Source of the DNA: a virus
Virus record (IMG/VR): IMGVR_UViG_3300030451_001252
Span: 2,957-24,222 of that record
Reading direction: 5' to 3' (one strand)
DNA length: 21,266 nt
Shown here: positions 19,001-21,266 of the stretch, piece by piece
Layout: each line of letters opens with the position of its first letter
Numbering within the stretch: the stretch's first letter is position 1
Made by a program: the position numbers and the translations under genes
Notes under the pieces: generated by a model
The model's database searches: none
What the model was told of the DNA's origin: nothing
The model's input: the letters and a program-made list of their open reading frames with translations, nothing else

Positions 19001-21266
19001 TGGAAGCAGTATTAAGATAGAAAAAGAATCTCTAACATTTACATGTTCAAATGATGGTTATGCAACAGAGCATAAGTATCCAAGAACTTCAGACCCTGCA
19101 TATGATACACCATTGAAGATTATTGGTGTAACTCCAACTTCAATTACTGTTGATGTAGATGTTGCAGCTGGTGGTAACCAATTCCCTCATAGATTTGTAC
19201 CTGCTCCTGGTTTAACACCTAGTGCTGCAACTTATGATGCAACTACTGGTGTTCTTCAAATGACTATTACTGGTCATGGAATTGTATCAACTGGTAAGAT
19301 TAAGATCGCTGAAGAAGCACTTAAATTTACTTGTGATATGGATCATCATGAGACTGTTCATAATTATCCTCGTAAGACAGATCCAATTTATGAAGAGTGG
19401 TTAGATGTTACTGTTGTGGATGCTAATACTATTAGTGTTAACGTTGGTACAACACCTGCTGTTAACCATGATGTAACTAATGCAGTCTACAATCCAAATG
19501 ACGGAACTATGGTTCTTACAATTGGAGATCATAGTCTTGAGAAGGGACAAGGTATTAAGATTGGTCAAGATAAGTTAACCTTTAAGTGTAAGCAAGATGC
19601 TACTGAACAAGAACCAGATGGTGTAACACTACACACTTATCCAAGGAATGTTATTGATACTGAAACAGTTAATACTGCATCATATGACCCTGCTACAGGA
19701 CATTTACAGTTGACTGTTCCTCTTCATGGATTCAGTTATGGAGATAAGATACAACTTGTAGATGATTCATTAACATTCAGATGTGCTAAGGATGGTAATA
19801 CTACTGATCATACCTATCCTAGATCTTCTGACCCAATTAGCGGTAAGTGGTTACCAATCTTTGATGTAACTTCAACTACCTTTAAAATCAACGTTCTAGA
19901 TTCTGCACCTTCTACAAACCCAGATGCACACATCTTCCAGTCTGCTACTAATAACGGTGTTAGAATTCAGAGAGACCCATATTATGATAGAACAATTTAC
20001 ATTGATGATGTAACTCGTACTACTATTACAGTTAACGTTGGTATCTCATCTAATGTTTCTGATCATACATGGGCTGGTGGTACATCATCCAATGCTATTA
20101 CAAGTGGTGGTAACTATACTCATACATTCTATGGTGCAGTAGATAATAGTATTAAAACTTCTGCTGTTACAACTGGTGGAAATTATACACATGTATTCCA
20201 ATCAGGTGCATCTAATGGAATTAAGAAAGCTGGTGATCTAATCAAACTTGATACTGATTCCTTGAAGTTTGTTTGTAAGAAAGATGATAATAGTACATAT
20301 CATACTTACCCAAGAATTTCAGATCCAGCTAATAAGCAATGGATTCCAATTGAAAATGTAGCAACAAATACATTTGATGTTCAAATTGGTAAATCACCTG
20401 ATACTTCAGTTCATACATTCATTTCTGCTCCTAGCAATACTGTTAAGAAACAGACTGGTGAAATTACAGTTAATGTTGGTGCATCACCTCAAGTTCTATA
20501 TGATGTTAATGGTGCAACTTATAACTTCACCACTGGTGATCTAGTACTTAATATTGGTGCTCACGATCTACTTGCAGGTCAGAATGTTAAACTTGCTAAT
20601 GAGTCCTTAACATTCCAGTGTACTTACGGTGGTTCTCCTCAACAGGTTGCTTATCCTCGTGCTTCAGGTTCTGGTTATGTTGGTGGTACACCAGCTGGTT
20701 CTGACTATGCATATAATAGATCTTTACCAATCGCTAGTGTTGGTGAAGTTAGTAAGACTGTAGAAGCTGCTACATATACTCCTAATACTGGAATATTAAG
20801 AATTAGTATTCTAAATCATGGTCTATCAGATAGTGATAAAGTAAGAATTTTAGATGGAACATTAACATTCACATGTTCTAAGGATAATCACATGACTACT
20901 CATGCTTATCCTAGAGGAAATGATCCTATTAGTAACAAGTGGATGAATATTAGTAATGTAACTGATAACACATTTGATATTGATGTAGGGACAACTACTA
21001 TTGGTGATTTTGAACATATATTTGTAAGTGCATCTGCTAGTGGACTTAAGGTACAAAATGGTCAGATTACACTTGATGTAAAACCAATTACTTCTGTTGG
21101 TGCACCTACTGCTCACACATTTATTGGTGCAACTGCTGGTGCTCTTATTACTGGTGGTAACTACACTCATACATTCCAGAGTGCATCTGCTGGTGCTGTT
21201 AGAACTGGTACTGGTTATATTAATAAATTTGTATCTGCTGAGGAGAATTCAGTTACTTCTCACGGA
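1023..21266 (+). CDS. Giant multidomain baseplate/tail-fibre-like structural protein (3' end outside window)
   Basis: One frame is open from the ATG at 1023 to the final base: 6,748 codons, no stop, ending on a complete codon. The start is fixed by an in-frame TAA at 1017. No signal peptide or hydrophobic membrane segment is visible. The protein is mostly beta-rich, full of Gly, Thr, Ala, Val, Asn and Asp, with few Trp and Met. Modules in order (residues): docking-like region 2-300; GY repeats 302-657; conserved helical block 663-757; GY repeats 1132-1360; YHYH-like 1393-1557; beta-propeller-like 1977-2363; LamG-like 2390-2610; conserved tail block 3560-3613; fibre-like beta domain 3695-3775; LamG-like 4260-4440; helical linker 4470-4621; 20 Cys/YPR repeats from 4623 to the window end. 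Its place right after gp6 matches that of large structural genes in T4-like cyanophages. A baseplate-anchored host-recognition fibre is the best guess; the exact role is unknown. Confidence 0.9.
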   Translation, partial: MTSTTNKVSQNVLNQLPEFIRADYPAFEKFLQYYYKGQEKTGQPQNIVNEFREYLNIDEFDFNLIQSETSLLEEVTATSDTITVESVDNFAEQNGSLLINDEIIYYERADKSPEISLTDGVSYAEFREKWIELQNPYLQFNGVQKTFALLSEDNPIAPPSDDHIVVRLFGKYLIPGVDFTVAGTDIVFTEPPRSPNPSDSVEETAIFYLKGFLQDSIRVLDSINSTFNSSNTEFNLTSGDVKYVPVLTVYLQVIIADRLLVPYIDYSVVNDGTNEILKLKSAPASDDRVYVASIEAPITSFGTGATAVAQITNGQLSGIKVKDGGKDYRLTNPPAVTVTTTIGGGGASAESLVNGIKSLTLLDGGAGYSDQQPPIVDIQVPTAAGGVAATAKATVVNGTVTAIELDNSGSNYTFTPRIVFKDPGGGLLSQPTLDANNGVDPASIEVLAGGVGYTVPPIVYVDAPTGADPVQAEITAEITDGSLTGFSVVNRGRGYTSAPRIAIIDPGAAQILDVTVDSIGRVIDIELLSGGSGYVDVPSIYIVDNRKDNSGAFIGGTGATAVASIFNGQITDINITNFGTGYSITEPPTIIIQRPPSATASAEVGFGEVTGFKVVEAGSAYNKAQFVGCARGVSGLVGYDKDGNAIFENQTYPAVHPVLTSTVKCLDGVFIEKMLTKFTEQYLPDIPKIDLTKININTVIKNIRTFYSAKGTPKSIAYLFKILYGEEVNVSYPKEQITKPSAATWQVDTILRCVIVEGDPNNLADGLIQQFPDNVDPSIGTASALIENFISIKTSELEIFEIVLSEETIQGQFTIPYKTKLAEGISSTDSVITVDSTIGWPERNGEVLIGTELIRYKEKSLNQFIECTRSVNGIVEDWDSATEVTSNFYVYVNYNQDTQITIKVVGIVKAENTTLTDDGSYYLPGDKLTVSKLGATEDAKLLDTWNYNVKKLVSVTGITFGGLNNQTATVTCANPHGLLVGDQVTIYGANPILYNGTYFVQSRESATVFKYELAQPGSTIPQGNILISVDLNRGKSDVQSINNVISIYTTNIQNTFFNNDYVYVAASGIPNYKIGPFAGQALIPGNQRKLLRFPRNAQTISTKDEIVPGAIGSWVNGVSVWSYKSDDKKIFGKITGISIDNAGSEYDAGAPPNLTLSGGGGTGATAEVVVNGSITAIDVSSSGSGYTEPPLVSIVGGGGSGASATAVVVNKAVSRVLINDGGTGYTSKPEITIVGGGGAGAVAEASVRGPIKNVNITNAGTEYTSSPSVTLSSGTGAQAQAIVNNGRIISIAVINAGNGYTTPPTVEIYGDGFGAVAKAVIDTDGENAGRVTSILINNRGINYTQGTTVIVLSSVGKDAKFTADVQDWTYNLAPITSLDAAQGSVFSGLNNQYGGEYAHLTNPKRLRYVLGDNLLEDDQGNLTEATSNIEHSPILGWAFDGNPIYGPYGYGDPTDQSSNVRRLEPSYSLASELVFNEATNPTPVRTGGPLLSDDAAGTYTEDYTYNFGVGDLDRYNGRFGKTPDFPEGVYAYFITIDATEQGNPVFPYIIGPSFNSSVDQWNLSPNATQVNIPTGVIRYRDPYENVDIDVERTPNATADLLTTEDGLELTFDPVWEDADGDSVIDTDYQLNGQRLAIRNDDRVFRITFDQNQIPMAEDDIYEVPQYVTTNAGNAPSTDPINIQVLYNGITSNTILVRAVSTQNFARAFDGTYDQYIGLDFAKAGAGTANITDIEYVGFRATYEPAAGQAEELTDVGSLLEENKLELFDYFPKVRFDSKVDIEVETTTKFEDASVSGFVVENPGNNYQVNDRLIFDDTDTEGYGISAVVRTIEGKTVNSYNYELIDDVPHGVVECSEPHDLLNGDRVLVNYTPDISSEIETYKVKVVDGIEQINVTQIGTGYNDDVPISVEIDGVGQHAAITPIIDTGNGTVSEFNIIRSGNGFTSAPKLIISHPQSFKKAEYFINNTNNLKDTEINAIFTDDSTKDYYVAGNTLDQFNNRIGFIAKYSQAGDKIWAKTARSNQPSGQDTYCDFTCLYVDVNSTTQDVYVSGITKPNSLNINYNPDIVLMKFNQSSGGANIGIQYQKELAGISGSTREDIVTCITKVGDNKFCIGGYTNTNTSNPYDAFLVVFNENLIIQQKRKIATTDSSEKVTDIKYNADTGKFYALLEVAPSTTSSAKSFAIAECEAQQFLLSVSALVNFNTSGFSVWDPKFDIDEFGDFYVSGTAYSGNNSNSVFVGKISGIGTTNTIVWAKRWVPTGSVSWRNLKVIGGNVDVFGEYNLGYNYEVNESTAEFDAYRKQSEVTKVKYDGSLISTNVIKFTRNIVGFEINDMLSDASGDPIVVGRAYRNEVIGLFNFEQTAETEPVDTTGNITYRNLIGDYYKGSNVTSGAPNGKGSTGGLMIDAWDGTAWSDTHLELEPGNTTGVYGYRDSFDPNGNWTVEGFFSVDESNDQQDTRLATVGGTHHVLFGIGEGNSPGVTVMLNRSTKAIDWYASATTQRTAGAISTVNNIIVNNIGYVHIALTKNGNVYKLYANGVEISTGTISLTYPTDAKIYLGNSPNWTGAATGFAVNTQGSYNVDGFRITDRVRQVIVPSTTADFNTYLQKYHYAEDCGLIIKTDKNVDSTRQGTFIGTNTNWHFNTAAYTYGNVVDQATNPLTLTLASEGLQVLDYNDANSTLTLDSETISSTTDVWSTRTATIPAIGGRKVKANTTTYGKFYIRTVDTTVADNILRFNFNQAADYNVGSILSQVNSSGQTLGTARIVDKDAAGIYVAQYGSATDWQNWEGTGEIQTDGGEVNEIPSQTFANQDFDPTDGQGVFKFDIPAGVSARFKTYNINDYTVRIDATAPAGSPYIVGSVITPTSDQVSWNADRTQLIIGASPDQLTAVTQITLITNLEKVVILDDAANTDKIFYKTAEAHRFAVNDNVYISGNDNEEFNGSFNVINVLNTREYIVGLRGTATTLPNASAGTIDIYAKHPVLKMYYQHKYKFLLDDTSLQGYYMSFSKDNLFKLEYSFNSITRVGTPGFQQGNDPAPYVQISINNDVTNISYYFDPSRTGATSPVDAGTYMDVVTTPYNGNFVINRLAGATITTGATIFKFPLTSEPEGAAQASRVTYTTFSEKAVGSIGDIRLVNGGGFYKKLPVISGIESNRKIERVAITEPGTEYAVGEYTGVPITGDGEGGKVNITVADGTDDEGNTIPGQISEVVVVDPGKNYTTALIDIESITGILGAGLAGSGAELTVVIPPKGTGASIFVKADKIGKIKKLKNNNFGFDYTHDYTLRPEITFPVNVQLTSTNILDSITVTDPGSGYATPPAVIISGGGGTGATAEASIKNGRIDNIEVKDPGAGYSSEPAVTLKSSFNYVVNLDLALLQFSFPHGITNGAAVTVLAQDDGSGDTPELPISSFGRLNANTTYYAISGAANSLEDDQLRLAITKDNANIGDYITYTNAGTGRQLLLTDSFGGAATANVVTGRFLAGELVYQGESQDIATAVGYVSENDGWQIGPRILKIVDYEGDFVAGQIVTGTISKASGTIDNLAIAKGVLEVGAITTTPGRFVDDIGKPSEIIQKIQDSYFYQDFSYSVKAPVSISDWRDILITNVHPAGFKVFGELGLVEKSTIENKETAFELTKSVNLADSAIVPNLQNFTLVEPVYQEFDNTEVRFRQKNLTSSEQILTSTVQKINDISDQFDGEKISFPLTVQNLDQDGSVVTQPVIAAANQLLISLNGIVQSPGEAFTVQGSNIVFTNPPQPPAAVQYSNVTLEFKSLIRLNLSSVSGIFPSEGNTIRGVQSDVEAVVVATGLTSIDCYYKTAADANTGFQVDDANTPLVNEGEIINFSGTGFTANLDSITTLTVNQIFEFKEDVKNFRGDFAKVEKINLEGNNGQVLTTIPGGLSASGSTFDVADAYQLSDLNITTAGTNYSTQENVATTGGSGTGLTFDIVANGQGAITNVKTNAKGENYAIGDVVTITTGDGQATVTIIADTTGVFQVDAERFTISSITNNTVIANRGVDGTAIVGHVTGSNIFGTTVEVGDTLLLSKTAGTYQSTPGLFDIVIGDILTGQKSGVVAEVIGIAAYRDPITNEQNNRVVISEGSSFQGLVFNRITNVNFQNVILDNISQTQLQLTDIADTAVEMNSKFPNSEVVSNLILEWNNSSGTFQVDEDIRNHIINYSNINGDIIDGETVRLYKLAYDDLASGADGLILTGDIIRSENATGQVIGTNYARGFAYLGKVARATTSLHVPVAQNGAIIATLQKKFGSGSLFLNGTAYASVPTSTDFGFGTNDWTIECYIYASSVTGTQHILDFRTTTNEVSPTLRSDGTGLEFHVNGSDVITGGTITQNTWHHIAVSKSGSSTKMFLDGTQVGSTYTDNNDYGTTKPIKIGADHNGSNALSGYVDEVRVSTNARYTATFTPSIYMFQGDVNTVLLVHFDGANLSTTFRDWSGVPTWNEGDQFLTGDVSFRFFDASEEILNNIDLIAQEAIFQTDSTFPRLHIPHPDDEVAVTYGKDFYNVTIANLDLIAAEAYDRINPTPPPNTGPTDCRDDVKDVIRNIIYNVTYGYNNKTYDAASLYVNNSNALDHLKGKEDFSIRVFNEARDITKKIINNSPIPLYNSFKPTAATYDSNSGLVTMNIGKRHNFAVDPGRSNGSAVIKPNSLTFTCSADGYKSEHTYPRQEDENYARELEILDVGFTTHTIDHSTYDPETGTLKIWVPGHQFEDGEKVQIQTNSLSFKCEQDNNVTDHKYPRESDPWNGRWLKISNANPDSFEVHVGRSNSYLFTPTAGTFDPNTGDMSLTIGTHNLHKGQPIKLATKSLVWTCALDGDATEHNYPRATIDTHQAASGSTYVATTGVLDVTTTAAHGIKVGDWIKFDEGAITFSCTMDGGSANKAYPRKSDPTYGKWLQVESIPSTTRFTVNVGTSPQKTYTPTDADYNPTTGIMELTIGTHGMVAGDAIKLAQDSLTFTCDYNNDNHTTTKTYPRSNGNDSATYNTSIEITSVGDAILTPTFALYDPTTGYVTLTVKNHPIKNGDKIKIADNALQFTCEKDNFQTKHTYPRATDEASGKWLSAFNVTNHTFDVQILPVVPSSNVTEHKFTQATANSVSVKDATISMQVLPSAPSTDQTEHRFVSASAGAVITGGNYTHTFVSGVANGIKQKRDKAYDQPVTIKYEGTPFTAAQASTSYDPATGNLTIGSSGHDLVVGDYIKLADESLTFQCTLDSNGSNHLYPRPSDPASDTWLRVDSVDTNDFVVNVGKSPDLSTHTCTATVTNGCVKRDGTITINVGTSSNTSNHTFVRAKTGAIQTGTGEPVEGYSVSGATYTPASGLLELNVGKNNFSIGEMVKIANNSLTFVCNHAGDNYITTKSYPRTTDPIYDTYVEITDLGTSSKTATGATYIPTTGLLTLTVPNHGFESGDEIRIVDQSLVFTCLAGGGTHAYPRSTDPASGKWLTVTVVDSDTFKVNPGTSSNTTTHAFDSAVANGILYKSGIIKINALQGTSPTNTSTHQFVNANNQYTPTDAEYEPTTGWMKLTLANHGFANGEMVKVADAGLVFTCALDNDRTLHSYPRETDPKSGKWMRIANVTQNTFDINVGISSNETLHTFDSAVFNCLTRAVVYNGGPYVHEFVSAVPHGLLAQNGDITVNVGESPNIGHDVSAATYTATTGDMTLNIGAHNLNVGNTIKINDDSLTFQCNMDSQTTNKTYPRATDPVHDTPIPITAIGETQHSVTAGTHLFVSALSGGIRDADNTGNTYTVSGAVYTAETGNLVVTVAADGTDSLQAADSIQMKVNSLTMTCDLDAHGSNHQYPRLTDPIFTTLGTGTSDSTWSRIIPITKSGNDLTFNVGIGTAGTQYDPTTGLLKLYINGHGFTGTSNLTAASGSTYNPTTGELAVTTSSSHGLANGDKIRFDEGAITFQCSMDSNATNHAYPRKTDPTFGKWLDVTVDSSAVFKVNVGKSPIKAYHVAHAEYDHTSGELELIIGNHNLHAGSSIKIEKESLTFTCSNDGYATEHKYPRTSDPAYDTPLKIIGVTPTSITVDVDVAAGGNQFPHRFVPAPGLTPSAATYDATTGVLQMTITGHGIVSTGKIKIAEEALKFTCDMDHHETVHNYPRKTDPIYEEWLDVTVVDANTISVNVGTTPAVNHDVTNAVYNPNDGTMVLTIGDHSLEKGQGIKIGQDKLTFKCKQDATEQEPDGVTLHTYPRNVIDTETVNTASYDPATGHLQLTVPLHGFSYGDKIQLVDDSLTFRCAKDGNTTDHTYPRSSDPISGKWLPIFDVTSTTFKINVLDSAPSTNPDAHIFQSATNNGVRIQRDPYYDRTIYIDDVTRTTITVNVGISSNVSDHTWAGGTSSNAITSGGNYTHTFYGAVDNSIKTSAVTTGGNYTHVFQSGASNGIKKAGDLIKLDTDSLKFVCKKDDNSTYHTYPRISDPANKQWIPIENVATNTFDVQIGKSPDTSVHTFISAPSNTVKKQTGEITVNVGASPQVLYDVNGATYNFTTGDLVLNIGAHDLLAGQNVKLANESLTFQCTYGGSPQQVAYPRASGSGYVGGTPAGSDYAYNRSLPIASVGEVSKTVEAATYTPNTGILRISILNHGLSDSDKVRILDGTLTFTCSKDNHMTTHAYPRGNDPISNKWMNISNVTDNTFDIDVGTTTIGDFEHIFVSASASGLKVQNGQITLDVKPITSVGAPTAHTFIGATAGALITGGNYTHTFQSASAGAVRTGTGYINKFVSAEENSVTSHG
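1026..1920 (+). other. N-terminal region of the giant protein, probable baseplate-docking part
   Basis: Residues 2-300. It opens with LPEFIRADYPAFEKFL and a short helical stretch (QNIVNEFREYL), a start I recognise from large T4-like cyanophage structural proteins. Next comes a beta motif TITVESVDNF...NGSLLINDEIIYYE (residues 82-107). Two further beta segments share the pattern of a hydrophobic strand, Pro, Asp-aromatic, Val, then a Pro/Ala-rich turn: VVRLFGKYLIPGVDFTV (165-181) and VIIADRLLVPYIDYSV (253-268). Docking to the baseplate is inferred from the N-terminal position and adjacency to gp6, not shown by the sequence. Confidence 0.55.
1926..2990 (+). repeat. GY beta-repeat cluster 1 (8 degenerate copies, ~40 residues each)
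   Basis: Residues 302-657. Each unit has the form hydrophobic strand - G-x-G/N-Y - x(2-4) - P-P - strand - G/A-rich turn - AEA-like - strand - NG - xIT-. The Tyr codons of the eight copies lie at 2004, 2124, 2256, 2379, 2505, 2622, 2766 and 2883, giving spacings of 117-144 nt. Example cores are DGGAGYSDQQPP and NRGRGYTSAP. The copies are divergent at both DNA and protein level, so this is an old array. Function is probably structural, as a beta-solenoid-like or stacked beta spacer. Confidence 0.75.
3009..3290 (+). other. Conserved helical block of cyanophage-type tail proteins
   Basis: Residues 663-757. After CLDGVFIEKMLTKF and a segment with YLPDIPKIDL comes TFYSAKGTPKSIAYLFKILY (residues 705-724) and then VSYPKEQITKPS. 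This combination of a helical segment, K-G-T-x-K-S and a strand ending in YPKE is one I recognise from large T4-like cyanophage structural proteins. It is one of the few helical, charge-rich parts in a mostly beta protein and may be a core interface with the baseplate. The recognition is from memory; no named Pfam family is claimed. Confidence 0.5.
3480..3720 (+). other. Second copy of the N-terminal NG...EIIYY-type beta motif
   Basis: Residues 829-859 read SVITVDSTIGWPERNGEV and then LIGTELIRYKEK. This matches, position for position, the motif at residues 82-107 (ITVESVDNF, E-x-NG, LLINDEIIYYE). It is followed by IECTRSVNG, a short strand-turn typical of phage capsid and tail beta domains. 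The two copies are about 2.2 kb apart and suggest an internal duplication or two instances of one small fold. Confidence 0.55.
3897..4110 (+). other. HGL-x-x-GD beta module
   Basis: Residues 959-1030. The stretch TVTCANPHGLLVGDQVTI is followed by YNGTYFV and a strand ending FKYEL. The PHGL-x2-GD-x-V-x-I loop followed by N-G-T/S-Y-x-V is a common small beta fold in phage structural proteins. Related forms recur here near 6570-6670 (EPHDLLNGDRVLV) and 9778-9915 (AHRFAVNDNVYISG, then FNGSFNVI). The C-terminal repeats use a similar HGF-x2-GD loop. Confidence 0.5.
4410..5100 (+). repeat. GY beta-repeat cluster 2 (6 copies)
   Basis: Residues about 1132-1360. This is the best-preserved set of GY repeats. 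Tyr codons lie at 4458, 4578, 4695, 4809, 4920 and 5049, with spacings of 111-129 nt (37-43 residues). Typical cores are SSSGSGYTEPPLVSIVGGGG and INAGNGYTTPPTVEI, each followed by GAxAxAxV and NGxI. The stretch GGGGSGASATAVV marks the glycine-rich turn. The set leads directly into the YHYH-like domain. Confidence 0.78.
5200..5690 (+). other. YHYH-like domain
   Basis: Residues 1393-1557. Key signatures are GWAFDGNPIYGPYGY (1436-1450), DLDRYNGRFGKTPDFPEG (1511-1528), VYAYFITI (1529-1536) and PVFPYIIG (1544-1551). These match the conserved core of the YHYH family (G-x-A-x-DG-x-PIYGPYG, NGRFG-x-TP-x-FP-x-G-x-YAYF). The literal tetrapeptide YHYH is absent; GEYAHLTNP (from about 5205) may correspond to it. 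The family is found in bacterial secreted proteins and, as I recall, in large cyanophage structural proteins. Its biochemical activity is not established, so none is assigned. Confidence 0.82.
5691..6400 (+). other. Unassigned beta-rich stretch of the giant protein
   Basis: Residues about 1557-1793. No repeat or domain is recognised. The segment begins with NLSPNATQVNIPTGVIRYRD and contains acidic stretches such as WEDADGDSVIDTD and FDYFPKVRFD. Alternating hydrophobic and polar residues suggest beta structure. It links the YHYH-like domain to GY cluster 3. Confidence 0.4.
6400..6900 (+). repeat. GY beta-repeat cluster 3 (3 degenerate copies)
   Basis: Residues about 1793-1960. Copies are centred on VENPGNNYQVNDRLIF (Tyr codon 6438), VTQIGTGYNDDVPISVEI (6723) and IIRSGNGFTSAPKLII (aromatic codon 6849, Phe instead of Tyr). 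An HDLLNGD-type module (about 6570-6670) sits between the first and second copies, so the cluster is interrupted. Confidence 0.6.
6950..8110 (+). other. Beta-propeller-like region (SBBP-type blades)
   Basis: Residues 1977-2363. Blade-like units repeat the pattern [KD]-x-Y/F-x-[VI]-[SAG]-G-x-T ... D-x-[FV]-[LV]-x-K-[FIY] ... W-A-K or Q-K. Visible copies are DYYVAGNT...GFIAKYS...IWAKTA; DVYVSGIT...DIVLMKFN; KFCIGGYT...DAFLVVFN; KFYALLEV...; GDFYVSGTAYS...VFVGKIS...IVWAKRW; and NVDVFGEY, then DPIVVGRA. This resembles the SBBP (Pfam beta-propeller repeat) family found in bacterial surface proteins. Six or so blades are plausible. Its role would be binding or scaffolding; no active site is seen. 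Confidence 0.6.
8190..8850 (+). other. LamG/concanavalin-like jelly-roll domain 1
   Basis: Residues 2390-2610. Typical LamG-like (concanavalin A-like) signatures appear in order: NWTVEGFFSV (2440-2449), LFGIGEGNSPGVTVML, YVHIALTKNGNVYKLYANGV (2520-2539), then KIYLGNSPNW and NVDGFRITDRVRQ (2580-2592). The W-T-x-E strand, the x-H-I-A-x-T-K-x-G-x-V-x-L-Y-x-N-G strand pair and the final D-x-[FV]-R-[IV] strand are the classical order. Such domains often bind glycans, which would fit a host-recognition fibre. Binding is inferred, not shown. Confidence 0.8.
8851..10420 (+). other. Unassigned beta-rich stretch between LamG domain 1 and GY cluster 4
   Basis: Residues about 2610-3133. No full domain is recognised. 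One small element stands out: EAHRFAVNDNVYISG followed by FNGSFNVI (about 9780-9865), a diverged HGL-x2-GD module. The segments ATDWQNWEGTGEIQ and HPVLKMYYQHKYKFLLDD are relatively aromatic. The second, and DPSRTGATSPVDAGTYMDV further on, resemble parts of large cyanophage structural proteins, but I cannot name a family. Confidence 0.4.
10420..11120 (+). repeat. GY beta-repeat cluster 4 (about 6 degenerate copies)
   Basis: Residues about 3133-3367. Tyr codons are at 10446 (GGGFY), 10527 (PGTEY), 10677 (PGKNY), 10857 (FGFDY, weak), 10965 (PGSGY) and 11082 (PGAGY). The last two are the cleanest: TDPGSGYATPPAVII followed by GGGGTGATAEASIKNG, which closely resembles cluster 2. The lysine-rich stretch DKIGKIKKLKNN (near 10806) interrupts the set. 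Confidence 0.65.
11300..11860 (+). other. Glycine-rich beta modules followed by a conserved cyanophage tail-protein block
   Basis: Residues about 3427-3613. Two small beta units share a GE/GQ-x-V-x-x-G pattern (FLAGELVYQGESQ and FVAGQIVTGTISKASG). They are followed by SEIIQKIQDSYFYQDFSYSV (about residues 3570-3589), then VSISDWRDIL and HPAGFKVFGELG. The block Q-D-S-x-[FY]-YQDFSY-x-V-K ... WRD ... HPAGFK-x-FG is one I recall from large T4-like cyanophage structural proteins, where it lies towards the C-terminus. Here about 3,100 further residues follow. Recognition is from memory. Confidence 0.5.
12100..12345 (+). other. Tail-fibre-like beta domain
   Basis: Residues about 3695-3775. The pattern FDGEKISFPLTV ... 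NQLLISLNGIVQSPGEAFTV ... SNIVFTNPPQPPAAVQYSNV is the common phage fibre motif of a hydrophobic strand, N-G, Q-x-PG, a strand, then F-x-x-PP. It is the third and best example in this protein, after residues 163-200 and 253-290. Confidence 0.6.
12770..12960 (+). repeat. GY beta-repeat pair 5 (2 weak copies)
   Basis: Residues about 3917-3980. The copies are ITTAGTNYSTQENVAT (Tyr codon 12801) and TNAKGENYAIGDVVTI (12921), 120 nt apart, with GTGLTFDIVANGQGAITNVK between them. The PP after Tyr is lost in both, so these are diverged members of the same repeat family. Confidence 0.5.
12961..13799 (+). other. Unassigned beta stretch before LamG domain 2
   Basis: Residues about 3980-4260. Short units with the theme I-x-x-GD-x-L-T-G-x-x-S-G-x-V/A recur (FDIVIGDILTGQKSGVVAEV; LILTGDIIRSENATGQVIG). 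They resemble the glycine-rich units near 11460-11640. No named domain is recognised. Confidence 0.4.
13800..14340 (+). other. LamG/concanavalin-like jelly-roll domain 2
   Basis: Residues 4260-4440. The order of signatures is complete: FGSGSLFLNGTAYASVPTS, then NDWTIECYIYASS, then QHILDF, then NTWHHIAVSKSG with TKMFLDGTQVGS, then KPIKIGADHNGS, and finally YVDEVRVSTNARYTATFTP, ending in VLLVHFDGA. This is a textbook LamG-type (concanavalin-like) fold, better conserved than domain 1. It likely binds carbohydrate on the host surface (inference). It lies just before the helical linker and the C-terminal repeat array. Confidence 0.88.
14430..14885 (+). other. Helical linker segment
   Basis: Residues 4470-4621. 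Unlike its surroundings, this stretch is rich in helix formers and charged residues: ASEEILNNIDLIAQEAIF, NLDLIAAEAYDRI, then CRDDVKDVIRNIIYNVTYGY, NKTYDAASLYV and RVFNEARDITKKIINNSP. Similar helical segments (N-x-x-YDAA-x-LY, then an EARD-like helix) occur in cyanophage structural proteins as I recall them. It separates the LamG domain from the Cys/YPR repeats and may be an oligomerisation or hinge element (inference). Confidence 0.55.
15558..15746 (+). repeat. Repeat copy 4, close pair with copy 13
   Basis: This unit (STYVATTG ... FDEGAITFSCTMD ... AYPRKSDPTYGKWL) and copy 13 align without any gap over about 190 nt at a constant offset of 3,111 nt. Shared runs include tttgatgaaggtgc and gcatatccacgtaaga. 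The FDEGAI variant is found only in these two copies; the others read ADxSL or similar. Confidence 0.65.
16455..16478 (+). repeat. GGNYTHTF 24-nt direct repeat, copy A
   Basis: This 24-nt run starts ggtggtaactatactcata and encodes GGNYTHTF. It is identical to 20106-20129 and differs by one base from 21153-21176; a more diverged fourth copy (GGNYTHVF) is at 20175-20198. It marks a short alternative linker (TGGNYTHTF-x-SG-x-x-NGI) that adds length between Cys/YPR units. Confidence 0.75.
18669..18857 (+). repeat. Repeat copy 13, close pair with copy 4
   Basis: Partner of the unit at 15558-15746. It reads STYNPTTG ... FDEGAITFQCSMD ... AYPRKTDPTFGKWL. The gap-free alignment at 3,111 nt (1,037 codons) distance suggests a segmental duplication or gene conversion within the array. 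Confidence 0.65.
20106..20129 (+). repeat. GGNYTHTF 24-nt direct repeat, copy B
   Basis: Identical over 24 nt to copy A, 3,651 nt upstream. It is followed within 70 nt by the diverged GGNYTHVF copy (20175-20198), so the linker is itself duplicated in tandem here. Confidence 0.75.
21153..21176 (+). repeat. GGNYTHTF 24-nt direct repeat, copy C
   Basis: One synonymous difference (tat to tac) from copies A and B. It lies in ALITGGNYTHTFQSASAGAV, close to the window end, and is followed by another linker-like unit (TGYINKFVSA), so the array clearly continues to the right. Confidence 0.72.

Noticed and set aside
15021-20915. Metal-binding (Cys/His) site in each C-terminal repeat
   Set aside because: Cys is invariant, but the His two residues before the YPR Tyr is Lys in four copies (4, 5, 8, 11) and Val in copy 19, so a strict metal site shared by all units is unlikely.
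18638-21170. Antisense frames at 18638-18898 and 20862-21170
   Set aside because: They are complementary to the Cys/YPR repeats; their length comes from the repetitive sense codon pattern. No start signal or domain supports them.
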